This document shows positions 32,017-43,609 of a stretch of 64,000 nucleotides of DNA, one piece after another. The notes beneath the pieces were generated by a model, which saw only the letters and a list, made by a program, of their open reading frames with translations, ran no database searches and was not told the DNA's origin. A program made the translations under genes and the position numbers. How positions within the stretch are numbered: the stretch's first letter is position 1; each line of letters starts with the position of its first letter. The stretch is from DASSUW01 sp963774155. Its GTDB lineage: Bacteria > Actinomycetota > Thermoleophilia > Solirubrobacterales > Solirubrobacteraceae. The stretch spans positions 124,001 to 188,000 of the forward strand of contig CAVZDW010000010.1 of NCBI GenBank assembly GCA_963774155.1, in the 5' to 3' direction.

Positions 32017-32964
32017 GTGCGTGCGATTGCGGTGCGCGAGTGGGGAGGACGCGACAAGCTCGAGCTGATCGAGCACGACGTGCCGCCGGTGGCCCCGGAT
32101 GGCGTCCTCGTGCGCGTGAAGGCCGCGGGCGTCAACCCGGTCGACACGAAGATCCGCGGCGGGTACATGGCCGAGAAGCTGCCGTTCCACTTCCCGGTCA
32201 TCCTCGGCTGGGACGTCGCCGGCGTGGTCGAGAAGGCCGGCGCCGCGGTCACCTGGTTCAAGCCGGGCGACCACGTGTACGGCTACATCCGCCGCCACCA
32301 CCTCCAGTTCGGCACCTACGCCGAGTACACGACGGCCCCCGAGGGCTTCTTCGCCCACATGCCGCCGGAGCTGTCCTTCGAGGAGGCCGCCTCGCTCCCG
32401 CTGTGCTCGCTCACCGCCCATCAGGCGCTCGAGGCGCTCGGGCTGCGTGGCGGCGAGACGCTGTTCGTGGGCGGCGGAGCCGGCGGCGTCGGGCACGTGG
32501 CGATCCAGCTGGCCGTCGCGCGCGGCGCGCGGGTGATCGCCACCGCCTCCGAGGCCAACCACGACTTCCTCCGCGAGCTCGGGGCCGAGCCGCTGGACTA
32601 CGCGAGCGACGACCTGCAGGCCCGGATCCGCGAGCTGCTGGCCGACTCGGGCACCGACGCGGCCCTGGACCTGTTCGGCGGCGAGGGCCGCGAGCAGGCC
32701 TTCGGCGTCCTCCGACCGGGCGGCCGGCTCGTCTCCGTGGCCCAGCCGCCGCCGGAGCCGCGCGACGGCCACCACGAGGTGAGCTACATCTTCGTCCGCC
32801 CGAGCGGCTACGACCTCGGCGAGCACATCTCGCCGCTGGTCGCCGAGGGCCGCCTGCGCCCGCGCGTCGAGGAGGCCTTCCCGCTCGAACGCGCCGCCGA
32901 CGCGCACGCGCGGATCGAGGACGGCCACGTGCGCGGCAAGCTCGTCCTCACCATCGACGAGTGA
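32017..32964 (+). CDS. NADPH-dependent zinc-free alcohol dehydrogenase family oxidoreductase (quinone oxidoreductase-like)
   Basis: 315 aa from GTG. The GroES-like N-domain has VKAAGVNPVDTKIRGG and the nucleotide-binding motif is GETLFVGGGAGGVGHVAIQLA (shared with quinone oxidoreductases). Zinc-binding cysteines are absent, which separates it from alcohol dehydrogenases. It probably reduces quinones or enals with NADPH. It sits between rpsG and a convergent sigma-factor gene whose end it overlaps by 17 bases, so it is an insertion in the usual rpsG-fusA order. Confidence 0.87.
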   Translation: MRAIAVREWGGRDKLELIEHDVPPVAPDGVLVRVKAAGVNPVDTKIRGGYMAEKLPFHFPVILGWDVAGVVEKAGAAVTWFKPGDHVYGYIRRHHLQFGTYAEYTTAPEGFFAHMPPELSFEEAASLPLCSLTAHQALEALGLRGGETLFVGGGAGGVGHVAIQLAVARGARVIATASEANHDFLRELGAEPLDYASDDLQARIRELLADSGTDAALDLFGGEGREQAFGVLRPGGRLVSVAQPPPEPRDGHHEVSYIFVRPSGYDLGEHISPLVAEGRLRPRVEEAFPLERAADAHARIEDGHVRGKLVLTIDE

Positions 32965-33994
32965 GTCGCTCGCGCACCTCGTCGGCGAGCACGCGCCGGT
33001 CCTCGGTGGCCGCGTCGGCCTCGGCGACCAGGTCCGCCCGCTCGCCCTCGGCCCGCGCGGTGGTCTCGAGCACCTCCGGGTCCACGAGCAGCGGCGCGCC
33101 GGTGACCAGGGCGAGCGTGATGGCGTCGCTCGGCCGGGCGTCGACCGCGGTCCCGTCGGCGAGCACGACCTCCGCGTAGAACGTCTCCTCGGCCAGGCGG
33201 GTGACGCGCACCTCGCTCACCGTCGCGCCGGTCGCCTTCAGCAGCGCCGCCGTGAGGTGGTGGGTGCCGGGCCGCGGCAGCTCGACCTCCTCGAGCAGCA
33301 CGGCGATGGCCAGCGCCTCGGCCTGGCCGACCCAGATCTTCAGGTCGCGACCCTCGCCCGACAGCATGAGGATGTGGCGGTCGCCGGCGCGGCGGACGTC
33401 GGTGACCTGCATCTCGACGGGCATGGGGCGCTCCCTTCGGAGGGGTTCGAGGCGCACGCGCAGCGACGCGCGCGCCTTGTGGAGCCGGGTCTTGACGGCG
33501 CCGGCGGGGATGCCGAGGTGGGCGGCGGCCTCGGCCTGGGTCAGCCCGGCGAGATAGAAGAGCGTCACGGCCTCGCGCTGCCCGGGCGGCAGCGCCGCGA
33601 TCGCACCCCGCACCCGAGCCGCCAGCTCGGCCGCCTCGACGGCCTCATGCGGGGTAAGGGGGTCTGACCCCCCTTGGTCCCGCCACGGCGGAATGCCGCT
33701 CTGCGCCGCGCGATACGAGGTAAGGGGGTCTGACCCCCCTTGGGTGCGGAGGGCGGCTCGGCAGACGTTGAGGCCGATGCCGATGAGCCACGCGCCGAAG
33801 CGGTCGTCGTCTCGGAGGCGGTCGAGGGAGAGGAGCGCCGTGACGACCGCGTCCTGCGCGGCGTCGGCCGCGAGGTCGCGGCCGACCATGCGGGCGCAGG
33901 TGCGGACGAGCGCCGGGTGGTGGCGCGTGACGAGCGCCGCGAAGGCGTCGCGGTCTCCGGCTCGGGCCCGGCGGACGAGGTCGGCGTCCATCAC
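32948..33994 (-). CDS. ECF-type sigma factor fused to a bifunctional nuclease (BFN/DUF151) domain
   Basis: 348 aa. Residues 1-85 are sigma region 2 (LVRRARAGDRDAFAALVTRH, DRFGAWLIGIGLNVCRA). Region 4 is at about 130-182 (LPPGQREAVTLFYLAGLTQ, GIPAGAVKTRLHKARASLR). From Met191 (MPVEMQVTDVRRAGD) to about 320 is a BFN domain with the hallmark DARPSDAITLAL. The linker between regions 2 and 4 includes QGGSDPLT twice, encoded by two copies of a palindromic repeat. An in-frame ATG at 33424 has AAGGGAG upstream, so the BFN domain may also be made alone. The role of the fusion is unknown. Confidence 0.85.
   Translation of the reverse strand: MMDADLVRRARAGDRDAFAALVTRHHPALVRTCARMVGRDLAADAAQDAVVTALLSLDRLRDDDRFGAWLIGIGLNVCRAALRTQGGSDPLTSYRAAQSGIPPWRDQGGSDPLTPHEAVEAAELAARVRGAIAALPPGQREAVTLFYLAGLTQAEAAAHLGIPAGAVKTRLHKARASLRVRLEPLRRERPMPVEMQVTDVRRAGDRHILMLSGEGRDLKIWVGQAEALAIAVLLEEVELPRPGTHHLTAALLKATGATVSEVRVTRLAEETFYAEVVLADGTAVDARPSDAITLALVTGAPLLVDPEVLETTARAEGERADLVAEADAATEDRRVLADEVRERLTRRW
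33653..33677. repeat. Palindromic 25-bp repeat, copy 1 (inside the sigma gene)
   Basis: The core AAGGGGGTCTGACCCCCCTT forms a near-perfect hairpin; flanks GGT and GG are also shared with copy 2 at 33719. It is translated in frame on the minus strand as QGGSDPLT. Confidence 0.85.
33719..33743. repeat. Palindromic 25-bp repeat, copy 2 (inside the sigma gene)
   Basis: Identical 25-bp unit to copy 1, 41 bases away and in the same orientation and reading phase, again giving QGGSDPLT. The region between copies is ordinary coding sequence. Confidence 0.85.
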
Positions 33995-34022
33995 CTGGTA
34001 GTGCGGCGGGACGCCGCCGGGG

Positions 34023-34514
34023 TTACCCCGGATCGGGATCTGGATCGGGACCGGGCGTCGCCGGCCGCGGCCGGCGCTGCCGCGGGGCCGGAGCCGGGCG
34101 CGGCGTGAGCAGGAGCGCGCCCACCGAGCCCACCAGGACCAGCGCCGCGCCGAGGCTCTCCAGGTAGAAGCCCGTCGCCGGCTCGGCCTTGGCCTGGTCG
34201 TAGGTCTGCTCGAGCATCCCCGCGTCGTCGAGCACCGGCCGGTCGACGAAGACCACGATCAGGCACGCGGCCAGCGAGAGCACCACGAGCGCGACCGCCG
34301 CGGGCCGCGCCCCACGCACCACCGCGCCGTACGTCATCACGAGGATGGCCACGCCGAGCAGGCCCAGCGCGTACAGGTGCAGGCTCCCGCCGGTGTCCGT
34401 CCCGTCCGGCGGGACGACGGTCACGACGACGATCTCGCGGACGGTCAGGAACTCCGCCAGGATGAGCAGGAGGGCGCCCGCCACGAGCGGCACGGCTGGT
34501 GCATAGCGGGCCAC
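34023..34514 (-). CDS. Hypothetical membrane protein with four spans
   Basis: 163 aa with hydrophobic segments at about residues 8-26, 47-64, 72-90 and 118-137 and a Pro/Arg-rich cytosolic tail ending PDPDPDPG. There is no family that I recognise. It starts at ATG 34514, divergent from fusA with ~12 bases to the fusA promoter box, and ends 28 bases before the sigma-BFN gene on the same strand. It could be a partner (for example an anti-sigma-like membrane protein), but no zinc or anti-sigma motif is seen, so this is only a possibility. Confidence 0.6.
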   Translation of the reverse strand: MARYAPAVPLVAGALLLILAEFLTVREIVVVTVVPPDGTDTGGSLHLYALGLLGVAILVMTYGAVVRGARPAAVALVVLSLAACLIVVFVDRPVLDDAGMLEQTYDQAKAEPATGFYLESLGAALVLVGSVGALLLTPRPAPAPRQRRPRPATPGPDPDPDPG

Positions 34515-34522
34515 GGGACGGA

Positions 34523-34531
34523 TGCTATTCT
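34523..34531 (+). promoter_or_regulatory. Extended -10 promoter of the fusA-tuf-S10 unit
   Basis: TGC then TATTCT, the same layout as before rpoB, rpsL and rpmJ. Transcription would start near 34538, leaving a 190-base leader that contains a terminator. Confidence 0.5.
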
Positions 34532-34537
34532 GAGAAG

Positions 34538-34652
34538 CCGCTTCGGGGGCTACTTAGCTGCCGTCGCATGCCTCAACGGGCGCAAGGAACCTTCACATGG
34601 AGAGCCGAGAGACATAGCCCACATCCTCGGGCCGACCTCTGTGTGAAGCACC
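34538..34652 (+). promoter_or_regulatory. fusA leader RNA, possible attenuator
   Basis: About 115 bases between promoter box and terminator hairpin. CCGAG near 34605 can pair with CTCGG near 34626, while the following GGGCC (34628-34632) can instead pair with the terminator arm, so mutually exclusive structures are possible. There is no clear leader peptide with a ribosome site. It could alternatively be a separate ~135-nt small RNA ending at the terminator. Confidence 0.45.
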
Positions 34653-34677
34653 TGGGCCCAGAAGGGCCCGTTTTTTT
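34653..34677 (+). terminator. Intrinsic terminator inside the fusA leader
   Basis: GGGCCC (34654-34659), loop AGAA, GGGCCC (34664-34669), G, then seven T (34671-34677). It has the only full U-tract of any hairpin in the window and is 52 bases before the fusA ATG, with no promoter-like box seen between. Confidence 0.88.
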
Positions 34678-34729
34678 GCCTGAAGTTAGGGCAGACCGCG
34701 AAGAAGCCGCAGCCGACGAAAGACCTTTA

Positions 34730-36832
<2,103 letters not shown>

Positions 36833-36898
36833 CGCGGTAACCTGCACGGGTTCGCCTACACACGGATTTACAGCGAGACTTAGAGAGGACTTAGCAAA

Positions 36899-38086
<1,188 letters not shown>

Positions 38087-38235
38087 TACCGACCGCCGGC
38101 GAAGGCGCCGGCGATCCGCGCGAAGTCGACAGATACGACCTATGGGGGCGGGCTCCGATGCCCGGAGCTCGCCCTCAGTGCGCGCAAAGACCCAGCCAAG
38201 ATTTCACTCCAAGCACCGGACAGAACAGAGATTCA

Positions 38236-38565
38236 GTGGCAGCCGTAGCCCAAAACAAGATCCGCATCCGCCTCAAGGCCTACGACTCGTCGGCCATCGA
38301 GACGGCGGCCAAGGAGATCGTGGAGACCGCCACGCGGACGGGCGCGACCGTGTCCGGTCCGGTGCCGCTCCCCACGGAGAAGAACGTCTATGCCGTCATC
38401 AAGTCCCCGTTCAAGGACAAGGACGCGCAGGAGCACTTCGAGATCCGTACGCACAAGCGACTGATCGACATCCACCAGCCCACCCCGAAGACGGTCGACT
38501 CGCTCCAGCGGCTCGACCACCTGCCCGCAGGCGTCGACATCGAGATCCGACTCGCCTTCGGCTAA
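38236..38565 (+). CDS. rpsJ: 30S ribosomal protein S10 (NusE)
   Basis: 109 aa from the GTG at 38236 (MAAVAQNKIRIRLKAYDSSA). An in-frame ATG 78 bases upstream would add a non-conserved leader, so GTG is chosen. S10 is part of the 30S head and also binds NusG and NusB. The ending DLPAGVDIEIRLAFG-like segment is typical. First gene of the S10 cluster. Confidence 0.95.
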   Translation: MAAVAQNKIRIRLKAYDSSAIETAAKEIVETATRTGATVSGPVPLPTEKNVYAVIKSPFKDKDAQEHFEIRTHKRLIDIHQPTPKTVDSLQRLDHLPAGVDIEIRLAFG

Positions 38566-38572
38566 CGATCCA

Positions 38573-39190
38573 ATGCCAGCCATCCTTGCCAAAAAGCTGG
38601 GCATGACCCAGCGCTTCACCGAAGAGGGTCGCGTCGAGCGCGTCACCGTGCTCGAGGCGGGCCCGTGTCCCGTCACCGGGATCCGGACCCACGACGCCGA
38701 CGGCTACGAGGCCGTGCAGCTCGGCTTCGGCGCCGTGCGCGAGAAGGCCCTCACCAGGCCCGAGCTCGGGCACCTCAAGAAGGCCGGCGCGCCGCCGCTG
38801 CGCACGCTGGTCGAGTTCCGCGACGAGGTGGGCGAGCTGACCATGGGCGACACGGTCACCGTCGAGAACTTCGAGGTCGGCCAGATCGTCAAGGTCGCCG
38901 GAACCGGCAAGGGCAAGGGCTTCGCCGGCACGATCAAGCGCCACAACTTCGCCGCCGGTCCGAAGTCCCACGGCTCGCACAACGTGCGCGCCCCGGGCTC
39001 GATCGGCGCCTCGGCGACCCCGTCCCGCGTGTTCAAGGGCATCCGCGGCCCCGGCCGCATGGGCGGCAAGCGCGTCACCCAGAAGGGCCTGACGATCGTC
39101 GAGCTGATCCCCGACCAGAACCTGATGCTCGTCCGCGGCTCCGTTCCGGGGCCCAAGGGCGGCACCGTGGAGGTGCGCACCGATGGCTGA
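38573..39190 (+). CDS. rplC: 50S ribosomal protein L3
   Basis: 205 aa. MPAILAKKLGMTQRFTEEGR at the N-terminus, then GKGFAGTIKRHNFAAGPKSHGS with the loop that reaches the peptidyl transferase centre. Its stop overlaps rplD by eight bases. Confidence 0.97.
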   Translation: MPAILAKKLGMTQRFTEEGRVERVTVLEAGPCPVTGIRTHDADGYEAVQLGFGAVREKALTRPELGHLKKAGAPPLRTLVEFRDEVGELTMGDTVTVENFEVGQIVKVAGTGKGKGFAGTIKRHNFAAGPKSHGSHNVRAPGSIGASATPSRVFKGIRGPGRMGGKRVTQKGLTIVELIPDQNLMLVRGSVPGPKGGTVEVRTDG

Positions 39191-39815
39191 TGCGCCGATC
39201 CTGGGCTCCAGCAAGAAGCTGAAGCTCGACGACGACGTGTTCGGAGCGCCGTTCAACGGCCCGCTCGTGCACGAGGTCGTGGTCGCCGAGATGGCCGCCC
39301 GCAGGCGCGGCACGCACTCGACCCGCAACCGCGCGCTCGTGCGCGGCGGCGGTGCGAAGCCGTGGCGCCAGAAGGGCACCGGCCGCGCCCGCCAGGGCTC
39401 GATCCGGGCACCGCACTTCGCCGGCGGCGGCGTCGTCTTCGGGCCGACCCCGCGCCACTACACCGTCAAGGTGAACCGCAAGGCGCGCCGGGCCGCGCTG
39501 CGCTGCGCGCTGTCGATCCACGCCGAGCGCAGCTCGATCTTCGGGCTCGACGCCGCGGCCTTCGACACCCCGTCGACCAAGCAGGCGGCCGAGCTGCTCG
39601 CCGACCGCCGCGGCGGCTCGGTGCTGCTCGTCCTCTCCGGTCCGGACGAGGCGACGGTGTTCAAGTCCTTCCGCAACCTGGCCGGCGTGACCGTGCTGGC
39701 CGCCGCCGACTGCGGTGTCGCCGACCTCGTCGGCGCCGCCAGCGTCGTCTTCAGCGAGGACGCCCTCGAGTCCGTGACCGCCCGAGCCCGCAAGGCCAAG
39801 GAGGTGGCTGCCTGA
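39183..39815 (+). CDS. rplD: 50S ribosomal protein L4
   Basis: 210 aa. RRGTHSTRNRALVRGGGAKPW and QKGTGRARQGSIRAPHF are the extended loop lining the exit tunnel, mutated in macrolide-resistant strains. In other bacteria L4 represses the S10 operon. It overlaps both neighbours. Confidence 0.97.
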   Translation: MADAPILGSSKKLKLDDDVFGAPFNGPLVHEVVVAEMAARRRGTHSTRNRALVRGGGAKPWRQKGTGRARQGSIRAPHFAGGGVVFGPTPRHYTVKVNRKARRAALRCALSIHAERSSIFGLDAAAFDTPSTKQAAELLADRRGGSVLLVLSGPDEATVFKSFRNLAGVTVLAAADCGVADLVGAASVVFSEDALESVTARARKAKEVAA

Positions 39816-40111
39816 TGGACCACTCACAGGTGATCATCCGGCCCGTCGTCTCCGAGAAGTCCTACGCGCTCGCGACGGTCGGCAAGTACACGTTCCGCGT
39901 CCACCCGGACGCGCACAAGACCCAGATCAAGCAGGCGATCGAGCATCTCTTCGGCGTCGGCGTGGTCGACGTGCGTACGGCTGCGGTGCCGTCCAAGCCC
40001 AAGCGGCGCGGCTACACCGCCGGTCGCACCCGCTCGTGGAAGAAGGCCGTCGTGCAGGTGCGCGAGGGCGAGACCATCCCGATCTTCCAGGGTCTGGAGG
40101 CGGATCTCTAA
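39815..40111 (+). CDS. rplW: 50S ribosomal protein L23
   Basis: 98 aa from the ATG at 39815, overlapping the rplD stop by one base. VIIRPVVSEKSYALATVGKYTF and GRTRSWKKAVVQVREGE identify it. It lies at the tunnel exit, where SRP and trigger factor dock. The frame is open upstream but that region is rplD. Confidence 0.96.
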   Translation: MDHSQVIIRPVVSEKSYALATVGKYTFRVHPDAHKTQIKQAIEHLFGVGVVDVRTAAVPSKPKRRGYTAGRTRSWKKAVVQVREGETIPIFQGLEADL

Positions 40112-40114
40112 GCC

Positions 40115-40963
40115 ATGCCGATCCGCAAGCCCAAGCCCACCTCGCCCGGCCGGCGCTTCGTCACGTATCCCGACTTCTCGGAGATCACGAAGACCGAGCC
40201 GGAGAAGAGCCTCGTCGAAGGCCTCAAGAAGTCCGGCGGCCGCAACGCCCACGGCCGCAAGACCTCGCGCCACCGCGGCGGCGGCGCCAAGCGCCTCTAC
40301 CGCAAGATCGACTTCAAGCGCAACCGCAAGGACGGCGTGCCCGCCAAGGTCGCCGCGATCGAGTACGACCCCAACCGGTCGGCCTACATCGCGCTGCTGC
40401 ACTACGTCGACGGCGAGAAGAGCTACATCCTGGCCCCGAACCGGCTGCGCGTCGGCATGACGGTGCAGTCGGGCGCCGGCTCGGACATCACGGTCGGCAA
40501 CGCCATGCCGCTCTCGCTGATGCCGGTCGGCACCGTGGTCCACAACGTCGAGCTCCAGCCCGGCCGCGGCGGCCAGCTCGGCCGCTCCGCCGGCGTCGGC
40601 ATCCAGCTGATGGCCAAGGAGGGCGGCATGGCGACGCTGCGCCTGCCCTCGGGCGAGATGCGCATGGTGCAGATCTCCTGCCGCGCCACCGTCGGCGTCG
40701 TCGGCAACGCCGACCACCAGAACGTCACGGTCGGCAAGGCGGGTCGCAAGCGCCACATGGGCGTGCGGCCGCAGACGCGCGGCACGGCCATGAACCCGGT
40801 GGACCACCCGCACGGCGGCGGCGAGGGCGCCACGCCGCTGGGCAACCATCCGCAGACGCCCTGGGGCGTGCCGACCATCGGCTACCGCACCCGCAAGAAG
40901 GGCAAGCAGTCCGATCGTTACATCGTCCGCGGTCGTCGCCGCGGCAAGAAGGGTGGCCGCTGA
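40115..40963 (+). CDS. rplB: 50S ribosomal protein L2
   Basis: 282 aa. The C-terminal VDHPHGGGEG motif with the histidine near the peptidyl transferase centre and GRNAHGRKTSRHRGGGAK are family signatures. Required for subunit joining. The stop overlaps rpsS by one base. Confidence 0.97.
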   Translation: MPIRKPKPTSPGRRFVTYPDFSEITKTEPEKSLVEGLKKSGGRNAHGRKTSRHRGGGAKRLYRKIDFKRNRKDGVPAKVAAIEYDPNRSAYIALLHYVDGEKSYILAPNRLRVGMTVQSGAGSDITVGNAMPLSLMPVGTVVHNVELQPGRGGQLGRSAGVGIQLMAKEGGMATLRLPSGEMRMVQISCRATVGVVGNADHQNVTVGKAGRKRHMGVRPQTRGTAMNPVDHPHGGGEGATPLGNHPQTPWGVPTIGYRTRKKGKQSDRYIVRGRRRGKKGGR

Positions 40964-41235
40964 TGAGCCGTTCCTCCAAGAAGGGGCCGTGGGTCGAGGA
41001 GCGCCTGATGGGCCGCATCGAGTCCATGAACGCCTCCAACTCCAGGACGATGATCCGCACCTGGTCGCGGACGTCGACGATCTTCCCCGAGATGGTGGGT
41101 CACACCATCGCCGTCCACGACGGCCGCAAGCACGTGCCCGTGTTCGTGTCGGAGTCGATGGTCGGCCACAAGCTCGGCGAGTTCGCGCCGACGAGGACCT
41201 ATCGCGGGCATGATTCCAAGGGCAAGGTGCGATGA
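40963..41235 (+). CDS. rpsS: 30S ribosomal protein S19
   Basis: 90 aa. MSRSSKKGPWVEERLMGRI, TWSRTSTIFPEMVGHTIAVHD and VGHKLGEFAPTRTY are typical. S19 sits in the 30S head near S13. The TGA overlaps the rplV ATG (ATGA). Confidence 0.97.
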   Translation: MSRSSKKGPWVEERLMGRIESMNASNSRTMIRTWSRTSTIFPEMVGHTIAVHDGRKHVPVFVSESMVGHKLGEFAPTRTYRGHDSKGKVR

Positions 41236-41960
41236 GCCCGTCGAATCCCCAGGACCCGCAGAAGGGCAAGGTCGACGAGGCCAAGGTCACCGAAGAGGCG
41301 AAGGCCTCCAAGGAGACCCCGGTCGAGGCCGAGGCCCAGCCGGAGCCCAAGGCGAAGCCGAAGAAGGCGAAGGCCAAGGCCAAGGCGAAGCCGGCGAAGC
41401 CCGCCGCCGCCGAGGAGACCGGTGTCGACAAGGAGGCCGCCGAGGCCACCGAGGCGAAGCCCAAGAAGGCCAAGGTCAAGCCCGCGGACCGCAACCCGCA
41501 GGGCACCAAGCCCGAGGGCACCAAGGAGCCCGCGGTCGCCGCTGCGACCGAGGGTGACGTCAAGGAGGCCGCCGCCAAGGCGCCCGCCAAGCGCGATCGC
41601 CGCCGCCGCCCGGAGCCGGGCGTGCTCGTGCACGCGCAGGCCAAGTACGTCCGCACCTCGGCCCGCAAGGCGCGGCTCGTGTGCGACCACATTCGCGGCA
41701 AGGACGTCGCCGAGGCCCGGGCCATCCTGGCCTTCACGCCGCGTGCCGCGGCCAAGGCCTGGATCAAGCTGCTGGAGTCGGCGGTCGCCAACGCCGAGCA
41801 CAACCACGAGCTGGTCGGCGAGGACCTCCGCATCGCCGCCGTCCACGCCGACGAGGGGCCGACGCTGAAGCGCTACCGGCCGCGAGCCATGGGCCGCGCC
41901 ACGCGCATCCGCAAGCGCACCTCGCACCTGACGATCACGCTTACCCCGAAGGAGTCCTGA
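41232..41960 (+). CDS. rplV: 50S ribosomal protein L22 with a long N-terminal extension
   Basis: 242 aa, about twice the usual 110-115. The conserved core starts near residue 130 (VLVHAQAKYVRTSARKARLV) and ends TSHLTITL. Residues 1-128 are a low-complexity Ala/Lys/Glu/Pro region (KAKPKKAKAKAKAKPAK) that should be disordered. The ATGA overlap with rpsS supports the upstream start, and no good internal start with a ribosome site was seen. L22 lines the nascent-chain tunnel; the tail would lie on the ribosome surface. Confidence 0.93.
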   Translation: MSPSNPQDPQKGKVDEAKVTEEAKASKETPVEAEAQPEPKAKPKKAKAKAKAKPAKPAAAEETGVDKEAAEATEAKPKKAKVKPADRNPQGTKPEGTKEPAVAAATEGDVKEAAAKAPAKRDRRRRPEPGVLVHAQAKYVRTSARKARLVCDHIRGKDVAEARAILAFTPRAAAKAWIKLLESAVANAEHNHELVGEDLRIAAVHADEGPTLKRYRPRAMGRATRIRKRTSHLTITLTPKES

Positions 41961-41964
41961 ACGC

Positions 41965-42965
<1,001 letters not shown>

Positions 42966-42966
<1 letters not shown>

Positions 42967-43382
42967 TGCTGTCCCCGAAGCGAGTCAAGTTCCGCAAGCA
43001 GCATCGCGGCAGGCGCGCCGGCTTCTCGCGCGGTCAGCAGACCGTGGAGTTCGGCGAGTACGGCCTGAAGGCCCTCGAGAACGGCTGGCTCACCAACCGC
43101 CAGATCGAGGCCGCCCGTATCGCGATGACGCGCAAGATCAAGCGTGGCGGCAAGGTCTGGATCAACGTGTTCCCGGACAAGCCGTACACCAAGAAGCCGG
43201 CCGAGACCCGCATGGGCTCCGGCAAGGGCAACCCGGAGGGCTGGGTCGCCGTCGTCAAGCCCGGGCGCGTGATGTTCGAGCTGTCCGGCGTGCCGGAGCC
43301 GCTCGCCCGCGAGGCGATGCGCCTGGCCGGCCACAAGCTGCCCGTGAAGACCAAGTTCGTGATGCGGGAGAGCGGCCACTGA
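42966..43382 (+). CDS. rplP: 50S ribosomal protein L16
   Basis: 138 aa. MLSPKRVKFRKQHRGRRAG and PYTKKPAETRMGSGKGNPEGW are diagnostic. L16 helps position A-site tRNA. One-base overlaps with rpsC and rpmC. Confidence 0.97.
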
Positions 43383-43609
43383 TGCAGACCGCCGACCTCC
43401 GCGACATGACCGAGGGCGCCCTGCGCGAGCACATCGTGACCGCGCGGCGCGATCTCTTCGGCCTGCGCATGCAGCACGCCACGGGCGAGCTGGACAACAC
43501 CGCACGGCTGAGCGGCGCCAAGCGCGAGCTCGCGCGGGCGCTCACGATCGCCCGCCAGCGCGGCGTCGACCCGAACGCGACCACCAAGACTGAGACCGAC
43601 GATGGCTGA
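43382..43609 (+). CDS. rpmC: 50S ribosomal protein L29
   Basis: 75 aa. LRDMTEGALREHIVTARRDLFGLRMQHATGEL is the helical hairpin of L29, located by L23 at the tunnel exit. It overlaps rplP by one base and rpsQ by eight. Confidence 0.95.
   Translation: MQTADLRDMTEGALREHIVTARRDLFGLRMQHATGELDNTARLSGAKRELARALTIARQRGVDPNATTKTETDDG

Noticed and set aside
34499..34729. Upstream in-frame extension of fusA
   Set aside because: It crosses an intrinsic terminator and the promoter region and has no homology; EF-G has its normal length from the ATG at 34730.
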